This document shows, piece after piece, positions 1-9,840 of a DNA stretch of 64,000 nt. The translations under genes were made by a program, and so were the position numbers. The notes below the pieces were generated by a model. That model saw only the letters and a program-made list of their open reading frames with translations, made no database searches and was not told the DNA's origin. The number at the start of each line of letters is the position of its first letter. The stretch's first letter is position 1. The stretch comes from Diplonema japonicum (Eukaryota > Euglenozoa > Diplonemea > Diplonemida > Diplonemidae). The stretch spans positions 790,057 through 854,056 of the forward strand of contig OZ025653.1 in the NCBI GenBank assembly GCA_964019335.1. The letters are read 5' to 3'.

Positions 1-448
1 TCTTGGAGATCCGGGGTCGTGGGGACGAAAAAGTACTTAGAGAAAAAAACGATTTTTCAAAACGACAAATATTTGCGCCTTGGAGTGTTATGGGTTAATA
101 AAGAAGTGCAGTGAACACCTTCGAGAATTCCGTCGCAGGGTGGAGCAAGAAGCCTGCTGACGGTAAAGAAGACCATCCAGGCATGGACACTGTACAGGTC
201 ACTTTGCTTGGTGGTGAAAACACTTCAAAAGTGCTAAACGTTAAGGTTGCAAACCACACGGCCGGATGAGTAGCACGGTCACACGCCAGACACAAGAGGG
301 TACACGGTCACGGCAGTCACGTGGAAATTGCATCCTTTGGAAAAACAAACAACGGGATGGATGGAACAATGTTAGAAAGCACTTGGTCAACTGCATGAGT
401 GGTGGAGTCGACCAAGGGTGCCAAGGTGGGTTGTGGTGTGCCAGACGG
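1..448. other. Non-coding flank, no gene recognised
   Basis: This stretch lies downstream of the acetyltransferase gene on the minus strand. Open frames here are short and look like shadow frames of that gene or chance frames. It presumably holds the 3' untranslated region and spacer towards the next gene of the array, outside the window. No repeat or RNA gene was recognised. Confidence 0.5.
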
Positions 449-1165
449 TCATGCGGCTTGAGCGTGTGTTTCACGCAGGGCCGACAGTTTGGTGAGCTGC
501 TGGCCTTCAGCGTTGAAGTTCGAGGGTTCAAGCCATGCCTTGAAGGCCCGCTGCATCGCAGGCCACTCGCTGTCGAGAATCGAGAACCACGCTGTATCAC
601 GGTTGCGCCCCTTGTAGACGATGGCCTGGCGGAACACACCCTCCGCAGTGAACCCGAAACGCTCAGCAGCACGACATGATGGCTCGTTTAAGGAGTCACA
701 CTTCCACTCGTAGCGGCGGTAGCCCAGCTCGAACACGTGTGACATCATCAGGTACATGGCTTCCGTGGCTGCACGCGTGCGTTGCAGATGCGGTGAAAAC
801 GTAATGGAACCTACTTCGAGCAGGCCTTGTGCCTGGTTGATACGCATGTAGCTTGCCATGCCCACTGCTTTGTTAGTGTCCTGATTAATGATCGCGAAGT
901 AAGGCTGCTCATCGACACCACTGGCACCCTCAACCCACTCCCGCAGGGACTCGGGGGTCTCAAATGGCCCGTATCCCCTGTTGTAGGTCCACACTGAGGG
1001 GTCGTCCTTGAAGGCTGCGAACAGGTCATCCACGTGATTCACGGCGATAGGCTCCACACGTGCATAGCGTCCTGTCATGCTTACGTGCCCTGGGTGCGGC
1101 ACTTCCTTCCAGCCGGGGACCTCCGGTCCAATAGGTTGACTAAATTCGTTAACACGCTGCGTCAT
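449..1165 (-). CDS. GNAT-family N-acetyltransferase
   Basis: Single-exon gene of 238 aa. The start is the ATG at 1165 (MTQRVNEFSQ), nine bases after a pyrimidine-rich tract ending CCGAACAG; an in-frame ATG at 1207 lies upstream of that acceptor and is probably not used. The sequence reads as an acetyl-CoA-dependent acetyltransferase of the RimJ/RimL (Acetyltransf_3) type: GRYARVEPI at the start of the fold, an AVGMASYMRI strand, a VGSITFSPHLQRTRAATEAMYLMM segment at the acetyl-CoA binding site, and the typical SCRAAERFGFTAEGVFR helix and strand near the C-terminus. The substrate cannot be read from sequence; amino acids, polyamines or small drugs are possible. The overall pattern resembles bacterial and fungal homologues, so lateral acquisition is possible but untested. 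Part of its upstream leader (1222-1287) is repeated at 2175-2240. Confidence 0.85.
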   Translation of the reverse strand: MTQRVNEFSQPIGPEVPGWKEVPHPGHVSMTGRYARVEPIAVNHVDDLFAAFKDDPSVWTYNRGYGPFETPESLREWVEGASGVDEQPYFAIINQDTNKAVGMASYMRINQAQGLLEVGSITFSPHLQRTRAATEAMYLMMSHVFELGYRRYEWKCDSLNEPSCRAAERFGFTAEGVFRQAIVYKGRNRDTAWFSILDSEWPAMQRAFKAWLEPSNFNAEGQQLTKLSALRETHAQAA

Positions 1166-1221
1166 TTTATGTCCTGTTCGGAGAGAATGAAAACGAATTG
1201 CCAACATTGTTTTGTTGCCTC

Positions 1222-1287
1222 ATCTGGGGAGTTTGGGTGTGCGTGCGGTTCCATATCCGGAAGGGACGCGACCGTTAAACGCCCGGA
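1222..1287 (+). repeat. Repeat A, copy 1 (upstream of acetyltransferase)
   Basis: About 62 bp starting TCTGGGGAGTTTGGG and ending TTAAACGCCCG, found again essentially unchanged at 2175-2240. It lies just upstream of the acetyltransferase start. A shorter, diverged start of the same unit appears near 4674. Confidence 0.85.
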
Positions 1288-1314
1288 AATGCATTCCTCC
1301 AAAAAAGGGAAAGG

Positions 1315-1585
1315 TCAGTGATCTTGGTTGTATTGCGAATGGAAAAATAATCAACACACCACAGTGTTCATACGCCAGGTAAAGTTAAAGTGTGCATCAT
1401 TCCGGTTATTCTGAATCCCCCACCCCACCCCAGTAACAAATGGGAAATATCTTATAATTTTGATGTAAGCTCAGTCCCGACACCTTGCTGCAATGTCGTC
1501 AGTGTTGAAGGTAAGTCTTTTCCCTTCAGTCAGGTGGCTCATGCTCTGCAGAACTGAACCTGTTGTCTGTCATGTCAATCATTCG
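1315..1585 (+). repeat. Dispersed repeat B/C, copy 1
   Basis: A roughly 270-bp block starting GGTCAGTGATCTTGG and containing AATCAACACACCACAG, then a stretch around GATGTAAGCTCAGTCCCGAC and a GGTAAGTCTTTTCCCTTCAG motif. It recurs at 1868-2131, and its second half recurs at 4495-4630. No coding potential is conserved between copies. Confidence 0.85.
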
Positions 1586-1867
1586 CTTTACTTCTTCTAC
1601 CCTTATTTATCTGTCTGTTGTCTGGGCAGTGTTTTGACTGCAGTTGCCACCAAAGGCGTTAAGTCGATAACTAGCGACTGCAGCTTCGAGCACTGCCTGA
1701 GTGGAGGCTTGTAACTAGCACTGTATCAGTGAGTAGTAGTAGTGGTGTCCGCATAAGGTATCTTCGGACATATGCTTGTTTTGTTGTTGTGTTGATCATC
1801 AGAGTGTGTGTCAGTGCCGCAATGCTCCCATCCCCATCCCCACCCCCCAGGACAAACCAGTAAAGAG

Positions 1868-2131
1868 GTCAGTGATCTTGGTTGTATTGCGAATGGAAAA
1901 ATAATCAACACACCACAGTGTTCATACGCCAGGTAAAGTTAAAGTGTGCATCATTCCGGTTATTCTGAATCCCCCACCCCAGTAACAAATTGGGAAATAT
2001 CTTTGATGCAAGCTCAGTCCCGACACCTTGCTGCAATGTCGTCAGTGTTGAAGGTAAGTCTTTTCCCTTCAGTCAGGTGGCTCATGCTCTGCAGAACTGA
2101 ACCTGTTGTCTGTCATGTCGATCATTCGCTT
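1868..2131 (+). repeat. Dispersed repeat B/C, copy 2
   Basis: Second copy of the block at 1315-1585, with small indels (for example one CCCCA unit fewer and GATGCAAGC instead of GATGTAAGC). Repeat A follows it here at 2175-2240, whereas A precedes it in the first copy, so the two blocks have been shuffled. Confidence 0.85.
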
Positions 2132-2174
2132 CTCCCACCCCACACATTGTGAACCGCCTTGGACCTGCAACTGG

Positions 2175-2240
2175 TATCTGGGGAGTTTGGGTGTGCGTGC
2201 GGTTCCATATCCGGAAGGGACGCGACCGTTAAACGCCCGA
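2175..2240 (+). repeat. Repeat A, copy 2
   Basis: Copy of the segment at 1222-1287 upstream of the acetyltransferase gene. Here it has no gene next to it; the nearest is the 3' end of the cysteine-rich protein gene at 2475. Confidence 0.85.
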
Positions 2241-2474
2241 TGGAAGGCAAAGGAAGAACAGTGGCATGTGTCAGCGTCCTGTACACACAATCAAGATATA
2301 CGAATAACAGATACTAAGCATATTGAGCGAGCTTGTGAGTAGCACCAGGCAGTGCGTGGGGACGCAGCACCTAGAATGCCTGCAACATTACAGATTGTCA
2401 AACGGCTGGTGCACGGTAGCACCGGTGGCGACGCCTCGAATACAGCAATAAAGTGCATTAGTCATCTTACTTTT

Positions 2475-3194
2475 CTACAGTCTGCTGTCCACAGACGCCC
2501 CCCTTAAAAGGAAGGGATTATACACAGAGGACGGGCACTGGCAGGCTGTTTTCCCACAGTCACAACACGCTATGTTTCCTGTAGTGTAGTGTAGTGTAGT
2601 GTAGTGTAGTGTAGTGTAGTGTAGTGTAGTGTAGTGTAGTGTAGTGTAGTGTAGTGTAGTGTAGTGTAGTGTAGTGTAGTGTAGTGTAGTGTAGTGTAGT
2701 GTAGTGTAGTGTAGTGTAGTGTAGTGTAGTGTAGTGTAGTGTAGTGTAGTGTAGTGTAGTGTAGTGTAGTGTAGTACAGAGTTTAGTTCTTTGAACTCCG
2801 GCATACCAGGACATATTTCGGGCGGCTTGGATTGTGGATTGCAACATGTCTGACCGGCCTGGCACGTGTTGCAAGCAGGCTTCGGTGGTGTAGGAGGGGG
2901 GGGCGGTACAGGAGGAGGTGTAGGTTCAGGCGTTGGTGCAGGTGTAGGTCCTGGGGGTGGGGTTTTAATAGCACAATCAGTGTTCTCAACGCATGTAGGA
3001 GGGTCGAAGATAGTGTACCACATGCAACTTTTACCAGTCCCCGGCTCTTGCAATAGAGGCACATACCCCTTGGCACATGCGGTCTCATTGAACATCCACC
3101 CGCAGTCCTGTACTGGCTCCGTGCCGCACTCTAGCCCGTCCGCACCTCTAAGGATAACACTCATCACAACAAAAACACATAACTGGCATATCAT
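2475..3194 (-). CDS. Secreted cysteine-rich protein (satellite-filled intron)
   Basis: Two exons: 3194-2807 and 2578-2475 (163 aa). The ATG at 3194 follows an acceptor-like tract ending ATCCACAG. The N-terminus MICQLCVFVVMSVILRGADG is a signal peptide. The mature part is rich in cysteine (LECGTEPVQDCGW, CNTCQAGQTCC, ACCDCGKTACQC) around a Pro/Thr-rich spacer, so an extracellular or cell-surface protein is likely; no named family was recognised. The intron is placed by its GTATGC donor at 2806 and CTACAG acceptor, which joins CP to GNIACC in frame. Without splicing, the frame reads through the satellite as LHYTT repeats with no stop, so an unspliced product is formally translatable. The reading-frame logic favours splicing. 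Confidence 0.72.
   Translation of the reverse strand: MICQLCVFVVMSVILRGADGLECGTEPVQDCGWMFNETACAKGYVPLLQEPGTGKSCMWYTIFDPPTCVENTDCAIKTPPPGPTPAPTPEPTPPPVPPPPPTPPKPACNTCQAGQTCCNPQSKPPEICPGMPEFKELNSVLHYTTLHYTTLHYTTLHYTTLHYTTLHYTTLHYTTLHYTTLHYTTLHYTTLHYTTLHYTTLHYTTGNIACCDCGKTACQCPSSVYNPFLLRGASVDSRL
2581..2775 (+). repeat. Intronic pentanucleotide satellite (GTAGT)39
   Basis: Thirty-nine perfect tandem copies of GTAGT (ACACT-type on the minus strand) inside the intron of the cysteine-rich protein gene. The minus-strand repeat ends in CACTACAG, so the last repeat unit supplies the pyrimidine/ACAG splice acceptor. The intron without the array would be about 33 nt, the size typical of this genome. Confidence 0.95.
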
Positions 3195-3249
3195 TTCTCC
3201 AACCCCCTGTGGATGATTTAAATGAGTCCCCCCCCCCCCCCCCCCCCCC

Positions 3250-4226
3250 CTAGGGATGCTGGCATGGAAACGCGTTTCCATGCATTTTTTGAAAAAAAGG
3301 GAAACGGAAACGGAAACGGCAACGTTTCCCTATTTTGGGGCCGTTTCCTTGGGGCAGAAGCGTTTCCTTATTTTGGGGGTTTTAGAGACTTATTTTTTTG
3401 GGGGCAAATCACTCGGAAGAAATATACGAGACAAAGGGGGCCAGCGCCCTGGGGAAATCTTTTGGGTTTCGATGAAAGATGCGATTGTGGCATCCATTTT
3501 TTGAACAGCGTCGTCAACCAGCCTTCCGCTCAGAGCTTTCCTGTCCGGTAGCTCGTACGTGGCCCCGAGCGGAAGGCGCTTCACCTTCTCAAACAGTGCC
3601 TTGAATGTTCTGTGAACAGAAAATATGAGAGGACACGAAACAGATAAACATCATACCGATGTTCGACCCTCAAAAATGGGGTCCCAGTTTCGAGAAAGAA
3701 ATCTCGAACGCAGTTAAAAATGGCATCATTGGCCTGTTCTCCACTTTACGCTTCTTCGTTCCCTCTGCCTCAGCCTTCGCCTCCGCTGTCGCTTTCTCCA
3801 ACAGCCTCTTGTGGGGCTCCACACTATCCCCTTTGGGGACACACGTCGCTACTCCTTGGCCTTTTGTTTGGAACATGTGGGCGCGGAGTCTGCTGGTTGA
3901 CGCTACTGTGAAGACCATATCACATATTACAGAAGCGACATTTTACTGTCTTCTTCCCATCCTCCGCCTGAACCTCCACCCCATCCCACAAGCGCCTCCC
4001 AGGGGGTGCTTTCTCTGGACCATGTTTACTTTCGTTTTTGTAGAGACCGACGTGCGCTTTCCTTGTAAAACCCCAAAAGTAAGTATCTTTCAAAAACCCC
4101 AAATATATAAGGACCTTCTAAACAGTGTTTACCGAAATATACATAACCATGGAAACGCGTTTCCATGAGAATTTTGAAAACATGGAAACGGAAACGTTTC
4201 CACGTTTCCTGCCAGCATAGCCCTAG
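3250..4226. mobile_element. Decayed hAT-like DNA transposon
   Basis: Flanked by inverted ends: left TAGGGATGCTGGCA after a poly-C run, right TGCCAGCATAGCCCTA. Close to both ends are arrays built from GGAAACGGAAACG and the palindrome GGAAACGCGTTTCC. The interior carries minus-strand fragments of a transposase N-terminus (separate entry). CAGGG-like ends and a BED finger are features of hAT elements. No clear 8-bp target duplication is visible because the flanks are poly-C/poly-G. A 162-bp relative lies at 23972-24133. Confidence 0.65.
3390..4102 (-). pseudogene. Broken hAT transposase N-terminus (BED finger)
   Basis: Reading the minus strand, 4102-3920 ends in a stretch with DGKKTVKCRFCNM, followed after a stop and a one-base shift by VFTVASTSRLRAHM and GVATC (3918-3670). 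Together this matches the C-x2-C ... H ... C layout of the BED zinc finger at the start of hAT transposases, followed by an Ala/Glu/Lys-rich segment with a KKRKV nuclear-localisation-like motif. A further fragment (from about 3600 down to 3390) has YELPDRKALSGRLV, resembling the conserved Pro-Ser-Arg-Lys segment after the finger. The frame is broken at least once and the catalytic RNaseH part is absent, so this is a relic. Confidence 0.6.
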
Positions 4227-5058
4227 GGGGGGTCATATGGTCCTTAAAAAGGGCCACTTTTTGCCCTTTTTCAGGCTCTTCGCCAAGGGCATTTTGGGCC
4301 CTTAAAAAAACTGTAACCACCCCAAAAGTGCCCACAAATCACCCAAACCCCCGTTTCCCGATGGTTTCCGGCCCCAGAAGTGCCCAGAATCATGTTCTAA
4401 TTTTGGGGCCCCCGTTTGGTACTTTCCCTATGTAATCCTAGGGGCCCCTATTTTATGTTGCCCCCCCCCCATCCCACCCAGTAACAAATGGGAAATATCT
4501 TTGATGCAAGCTCAGTCCCGACACCTTGCTGCAATGTCGTCAGTGTTGAAGGTAAGTCTTTTCCCTTCAGTCAGGTGGCTCATGCTCTGCAGAACTGAAC
4601 CTGTTGTCTGTCATGTCGATCATTCGCTTCATCTCTCCCCACAGTGTGAGCCGCCTTGGACCTGTAACCGGTATCTGGGGAGTTTGGCCTGCGGTCAGTC
4701 ATGCCAATGACTGTTCTTCGCTTTGCTTAAATGCAAAATATGATGCAGGAAAACCTAAACTACATGTGAAGATCTCACTGCCCCACCTTTATGACTAGTC
4801 CTCAAAAACAACGGGTGCCTCTCCATGGCGGTTTAAACATGCTATCTCGGCATGGCCCGGTAGAAAGGAGGGAGAAAGCAGTCAGGATTACAAACAAGAA
4901 TCAAGATGACGGTACTTACTTCTTTGGTTTGGAAAAACCACAAAAACTGAGAAGAATAATGGTTATGTGACGCTTGAGTTGATCGTCCAGTCCAATTCTT
5001 CTTTTTTGGCTTGGTGCTTCTCAGGTTTCATGCGTGTCCTGTTGCTTTCTGTGGTGAC
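4222..5058. other. Intergenic: TIR-like end, repeat copy, no gene
   Basis: The left part starts GGGGGGTCATATGG and then reads CCTTAAAAA, like the end of the element at 23367-23972. Degenerate GC-rich runs follow to about 4465. A third, partial copy of the dispersed repeat C occupies about 4466-4690. From 4700 to 5058 nothing was recognised; this should hold the 3' untranslated region of the sensor kinase gene. Confidence 0.6.
4466..4690 (+). repeat. Dispersed repeat B/C, copy 3 (partial)
   Basis: Carries the second half of the 1315-1585 unit: GTAACAAATGGGAAATATC, GATGCAAGCTCAGTCCCGAC and the GGTAAGTCTTTTCCC motif, then a diverged start of repeat A (CTGGGGAGTTTGG). The first half, with the CACACCACAG motif, is missing. 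Confidence 0.8.
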
Positions 5059-8000
5059 TTATTTTGCATACGTAGAATGAGCAGTGGAGCGCCGCTTCAT
5101 TTTAACGTGTTCTGAAGATACCTCCTGGCTGCGGGGGATGTACGACATAAGAGACGAGGCGGAAGAGCCGCTTGACATCCACTCATCTGCAGTTTCTGAC
5201 TTGCGCCGCTTGCTGCTGTGCGCATCGGAGCGAGGGCTGCTGGGCTTAGCGAAGCTTGTGCTGATACGTGGTATGCTTAGTTGCATCTCCTCATCGCTTT
5301 CCATTGCCGGTATCAGCATCTCGTCCCTGTTGACATAGTCGAACAGCTCATGGTTTGCAAGCTCTAGTGCCGTGAGCCGTTCTGTCGGGTTTATCTTCAG
5401 GCAAGACATGATGAAGTTGCGTTCCAAGTCGCCCACCTTCTCAGGGAACTCGATCTCATCTTCACTCTGCAGCATGCCGATATGCCTGGCCACTTTCATC
5501 CAGTTGTCCCCAGCGTTGCACCATAGCATCCTGCCTGTCAACATTTCGAAGGTGAGAACCCCTATTGACCATATGTCAACGCTACATGTGTACGGGACTT
5601 CATTAATTACCTCCGGTGCCATGTAGCTGGGAGTGCCCACGAACCGCTTCACCAGCTCGCCTTCGTCCTGCTGTATAGCACAGCCAAAATCAGACAATTT
5701 GCACGTTCCGTTGGCGGAGAACAACAGCTGTGAAGGTGTGAAGAATCAAAATATTTTCATACGTTCTCACTCTTGATGTCTCTATGAATGACGCACTGCT
5801 CGTGGAGGAAGGTGAGAGCGCATAGGATGTCGGAAAGACAGCATGCTGTAGTGTTTGTGTCTAGGTATGAAAACTCCCTGACCAGCTGGCTGAGGGAGCC
5901 GCCTGGTGCATATTCCATGAAGATGTGAAGCTCTGTGTTATTTCTTTCGCAATAAAAGTAGTGCACAATGCAGTCATGACGGTGGTTCGACAGCAGCTGC
6001 ACCTCTCCCAAGACGGACTTGAGCTCGTCCTCAGGCTTATCAGTGATGTCAATGACCTTGACAGCCATGATACCATGTGTGAAGAGGTTTGTCGCCTTGT
6101 AAACTTCACTGAAGGCGCCTTTCCCGAGTTTGCCCGATTTGGTCCATGGGCACCCCCCCGCACCGAACGTCTCACGCAGTGCGACGAGTTCTTCTTGCGC
6201 CTTTCGATGCGAAAATAGATTGCTTTCAGCTTGCCGCAAAACCTCGCTGAGCTTCTTCATCCTTACAGGCCTCTCGAGGAGCTGAACGTTGGATCTCTTC
6301 GCTAACTCCAAAACCTTCGTGTCAGTCTGGCTCTCTACGATGAGTATAACCTGCAGATTCTTTTTACTGTGCAAAGAGGGGAGCATCGATTGAGCATTTC
6401 GTGCTTGCATGTCCAGCACGAGTAAGTCAGCACCGGAGAGGTCGAGCTTATCGCCAACGGAGGCAACAGCAGCGTGCCCTCTGCGCCACATGGCGTGGAT
6501 GATGGGTCGCCGCTCGAAGGCGTTGTCCATGATCAACAGGGAATTAAAATTTGCCCCAACGTTGCGCATGTCGACGACGTCAGTAGAAGTCGAGATGACA
6601 CAGGGCAGCGAAATTAAGAAGGTACTGGACTCGTAACTGATCTCGCCACCCATTTGCTTCACTGCTAGCTTAACTTTTGCTAGAGCAGCAGACCTCTCGG
6701 GGTCAAATACATCGATTGTTTCCATGCCATACTCATCGATGTCCATCCCACAGCCCGTCAGCTTGAAGACGAGCGACCCAGCACCGCTGAGTAATTCTGT
6801 CTCGAAAATGGTGAGAATAAGAGCTTCCTCCGATATCGCTGCACCATTGTTCAAAAGGAAGAGCAGCACGTTAAAAGTGCGTCCCCTGTCCATAATTACA
6901 TCTGCAGGAAGGTCCTTGTCTGCTTTGATTTCCATGCCTGGGGCAAAGAAGGGACAGTCGTTACGGAAGGCAGACTCCAAATCAACGATGAGAGATTTCA
7001 GATTGACAGCACTCCATGCGCTGAAGGACACGTCGATCATGTTCTGGCACAAAGGTTCGTACTTCTCAACGATTTGAACTGCTTCTCTTGCGAAGTTGCA
7101 AGCGACACCCATCTCTTCACGTTCCTCAGCGGTGTCCAGTGCTCTAGAGACAGAGAGGATGGGTCCCCTCACGGCATTGTACAGCCACGTCGTGTAAAGA
7201 GAGGCATAGTTTTCGTTCCCAAGATCCTTCCCCGACCCGATTAATATGCCGGACGAAGTCTGCTTCGATGAAGGGTTCGTGTCTGATACTAAATTTGCAG
7301 GCTGGAAGCTCAACATCAGCATGGTAGAATGGTGGTTGCTGTGAACGGTAAATATACTCTGCAAGGAAACTTCTCCGCGCTGTGCTTCTGATATGCAAAC
7401 CTCCAACCTCGCCTGGTGCTCCTGGTCATGAAGAAAGGTCATGAAATTTTTCCCGTGCATTTCGCGGGAAGAAAGCCCCGTACACCCTGCGATTTTCTCG
7501 TTCCAGTATACAATGGTGTAGTCAGAGCGTAGTGCGAACAATGCAAGATGCTGCATAGCCGTGGTTGCTGATGTGAGGTGCAGCTTGTCCAAAATATTAA
7601 GCAGCAAGCCTTGACTCTCTTGGGTGTCCACTACCGAGTCTCCTTCCACAATCTTTGTTAAGTGGTCAAGTACCTTTCCCTTCGGACTCCTGGTGCCTCT
7701 GTATGTCCGCGACAAGGGGTTCGTCCGCCCGCTAATCGACCTCCTGAGGGTACTTATCTCGCGTGTTGGCGATGAAGGGAACGACGCAAAAGACATGTCG
7801 CGCATTGAAGGCGTCTTCGTTGTAGCCTTCTCGATAGAGCGCATGACCGTGTTTGCGATGCTAGCCGCGTTTGAATCGTCACTCGACAGCAACGGTGACA
7901 TCATCGCACTGATCGTCCTCAGCTCCTTCTGGATGTCCTTTGACACAGCCCTCCCGCGAGGATCCTCGATCTGCGACAACGCTAATTTTCTGTAATGCGG

Positions 8001-9282
8001 CTCGTATTTCATGCTCTGCTCTGGTGCGGTGTACGCCTTCTTGAATAAAATGTGAGCAATCTGACCAAGAGGCAACCAGAGGCACAACGACAAGACAGTA
8101 GATACTATGGTAGACACCATATAGTTGTCACCGTTCAATGTTCGGAAATAACAAAATACACCGAAAGCTGCGCACCGCAGTATCACAAAACCTGCTCTTT
8201 CCGTGAACGTCCTTAACGAGAAAACATAAGTCACGACCCAAAGAGGTGTGAACAAATTTGCGTCCACCCAGTCAAGGGGGAGAAGCACAGGATGGTAGGC
8301 AATGGATAAAAGGGCCATTTGCTGATGTTTGATGGAAGCACCGCGCTCGCATAAGAAGCCCAAAGTCACGTGAAAACCGATGAAGCCAACGGCCAGCAGC
8401 AGCACAATGAGGGACTCCTCAACAGCTGCGATGGTTACTAGGACAAAGTTCAGGAAGATACATGACATGAGCAGTACAATATCGACCATTGTAGATATTC
8501 CTTGGTTGGTGTGGATATCGACGTGTGGGCATGTCTTGGTAAGAATCCTAGCATGAAGAGGTAGGACGCAGCGTGAGCCCGAGATTTCCGACACGATGTG
8601 CTCGACGCTGCGGGTGTAAAGTGCTGTGATGTGAAAATGAATACCTGCTAATAATCTGCTCGCGAGACTCAATCAGCTGGATAAGCACGTGTTCGACATA
8701 AGCCCCTGACATGTACGAATGGAGCTTCCGCACAGTAACGTCCCACGACATCAGGAAGGCCGCCACGTCGTCCTTTATGCTCTCACTGCTCACCAAATGC
8801 ATAAAGCTGGTCGCCTCAAATGTGTCTTCGATAACCCTATTCACCTCGAGTAACACCAAGTTCGACTCTTTCAGAAAACTGGCATCTTGCTTGCCGATCA
8901 CCACATTATTCAAAACATAAGCCAAGAGCGACGGCAGGAGCTCCAACTTGTCATATGCATGCAAATGTGACTTAACGATAGGCCCGTGTTGTGCAAGGCT
9001 CATTTTGAAGATTTCGGGGAACAAGGTAGGCTTTCTGCTAAGCCCTGTTGAGTCTCGGAGACTCTTAACTGACAAGGTACGCAGCGTTGCAGTTGCCTCA
9101 TCTGGTATGAGCGGCAGGTTATCAATAGGGTCATGCTTCACAGATACAAACTCCCCAGCGTAGGTGTCATCTGATGCAATCACAATTGTCTTCGATCTTG
9201 GGTCCGCTACTGAGGATTTGTACTCCATTGTGAGACGCACATATTTCCTGCTTGACATTAACACAGGCATATACAATGACAT
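5059..9282 (-). CDS. Membrane sensor kinase: PAS, pseudo-HK, REC-like, STK
   Basis: Three exons: 9282-8645, 8607-5763, 5727-5059 (1383 aa from the ATG at 9282; 9258 and 9228 are alternative starts). Both introns (37 and 35 nt) are required by frame. Layout: a soluble N-terminal region; several membrane segments at about residues 250-400; a PAS-like domain at about 560-650 (YTIVYWNEKIAGCTG); a histidine-kinase-like core lacking the phospho-acceptor His (NAVRGPIL where SHELRTPL is expected) but with an N-box-like LLFLLNNGA and the final MGGEISYES strand; a receiver-like domain (LLVLDMQAR, LERPV with Arg where Lys is usual); and a complete STE11/MAP3K-like kinase (GKGAFSEV, AVKVI, HRDIKSEN, DFG, APE). 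It probably passes an internal or membrane signal directly to a Ser/Thr kinase. The tail is Ser-rich and basic. Confidence 0.85.
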
Positions 9283-9337
9283 CTACTGGTCCCAGTCGAG
9301 AGACCTTTCAACACTGCTCTACTTACTTTAAAGTACT

Positions 9338-9783
9338 TTACAACTTCTCAAGAGCCTCCACTGCGTCACGAACACCTCCCTTATTCTGTGTGGATTGTAT
9401 TCACTCTAAACGCAATGAGCATACATCTATGTTCGCTCCCACCACAGAGCTCACCTGGTTTCCATTTTGCATTGTCAGGAAATACGGGATACTCGAGACT
9501 GCGTACCTCATGCCAAGCTCCTGCAAAGTGTTTTTCGCCACATGGCACATACCTCAACATTGTCGATGTCTACGTTCAAGAAGGTCACGCCTGTGATTTC
9601 GTCCGACAGCTTATTGAAGGCAGGCCCAACCATCTTGCACGGCCCGCACCACTGTGCAGAGAAGTCAACAACCACCTTTGGGTTATTTTTCAGCAGTTCG
9701 TCGAAGTGCTCCTCATCCTTGACCGTTATCACCGCGGTTCTTGCAAAGGCGCGGGGCGCCACAGAGCGAATCCCCCTCAACAT
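9338..9783 (-). CDS. Thioredoxin, mitochondrial type (apparent frameshift)
   Basis: Exons 9783-9553, 9520-9426, 9385-9338; introns of 32 and 40 nt. The ATG at 9783 follows GATATTACAG. The N-terminus MLRGIRSVAPRAFARTAV looks like a mitochondrial presequence. The fold is a canonical thioredoxin with active site WCGPC at residues 45-49, KVVVDFSA before it, the NVDIDNVE strand, the cis-Pro SSIP motif and the final VGAN and EALEKL. It would reduce protein disulfides in the organelle. In exon 2 the frame breaks: SSIPY should continue FLTMQNG, but one T appears to be missing near 9480 (TATTCC instead of TATTTCC). With that base the three exons total exactly 125 codons. A sequencing or assembly error in a short T run is the simplest explanation; a recent inactivating mutation is the alternative. 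The 3' end lies only about 55 bp from the next gene's start. Confidence 0.82.
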
Positions 9784-9840
9784 TGTTAACTGTAATATCG
9801 TACGGTTGTTCTGCAAATAAAAAAGTTCCACGTAGAAATG

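Noticed and set aside
2560-2874. Frames with long LHYTT repeats as repeat-rich proteins
   Set aside because: The pentanucleotide satellite is open in all frames by arithmetic. The GTATGC donor and CTACAG acceptor with restored frame show it is intron.
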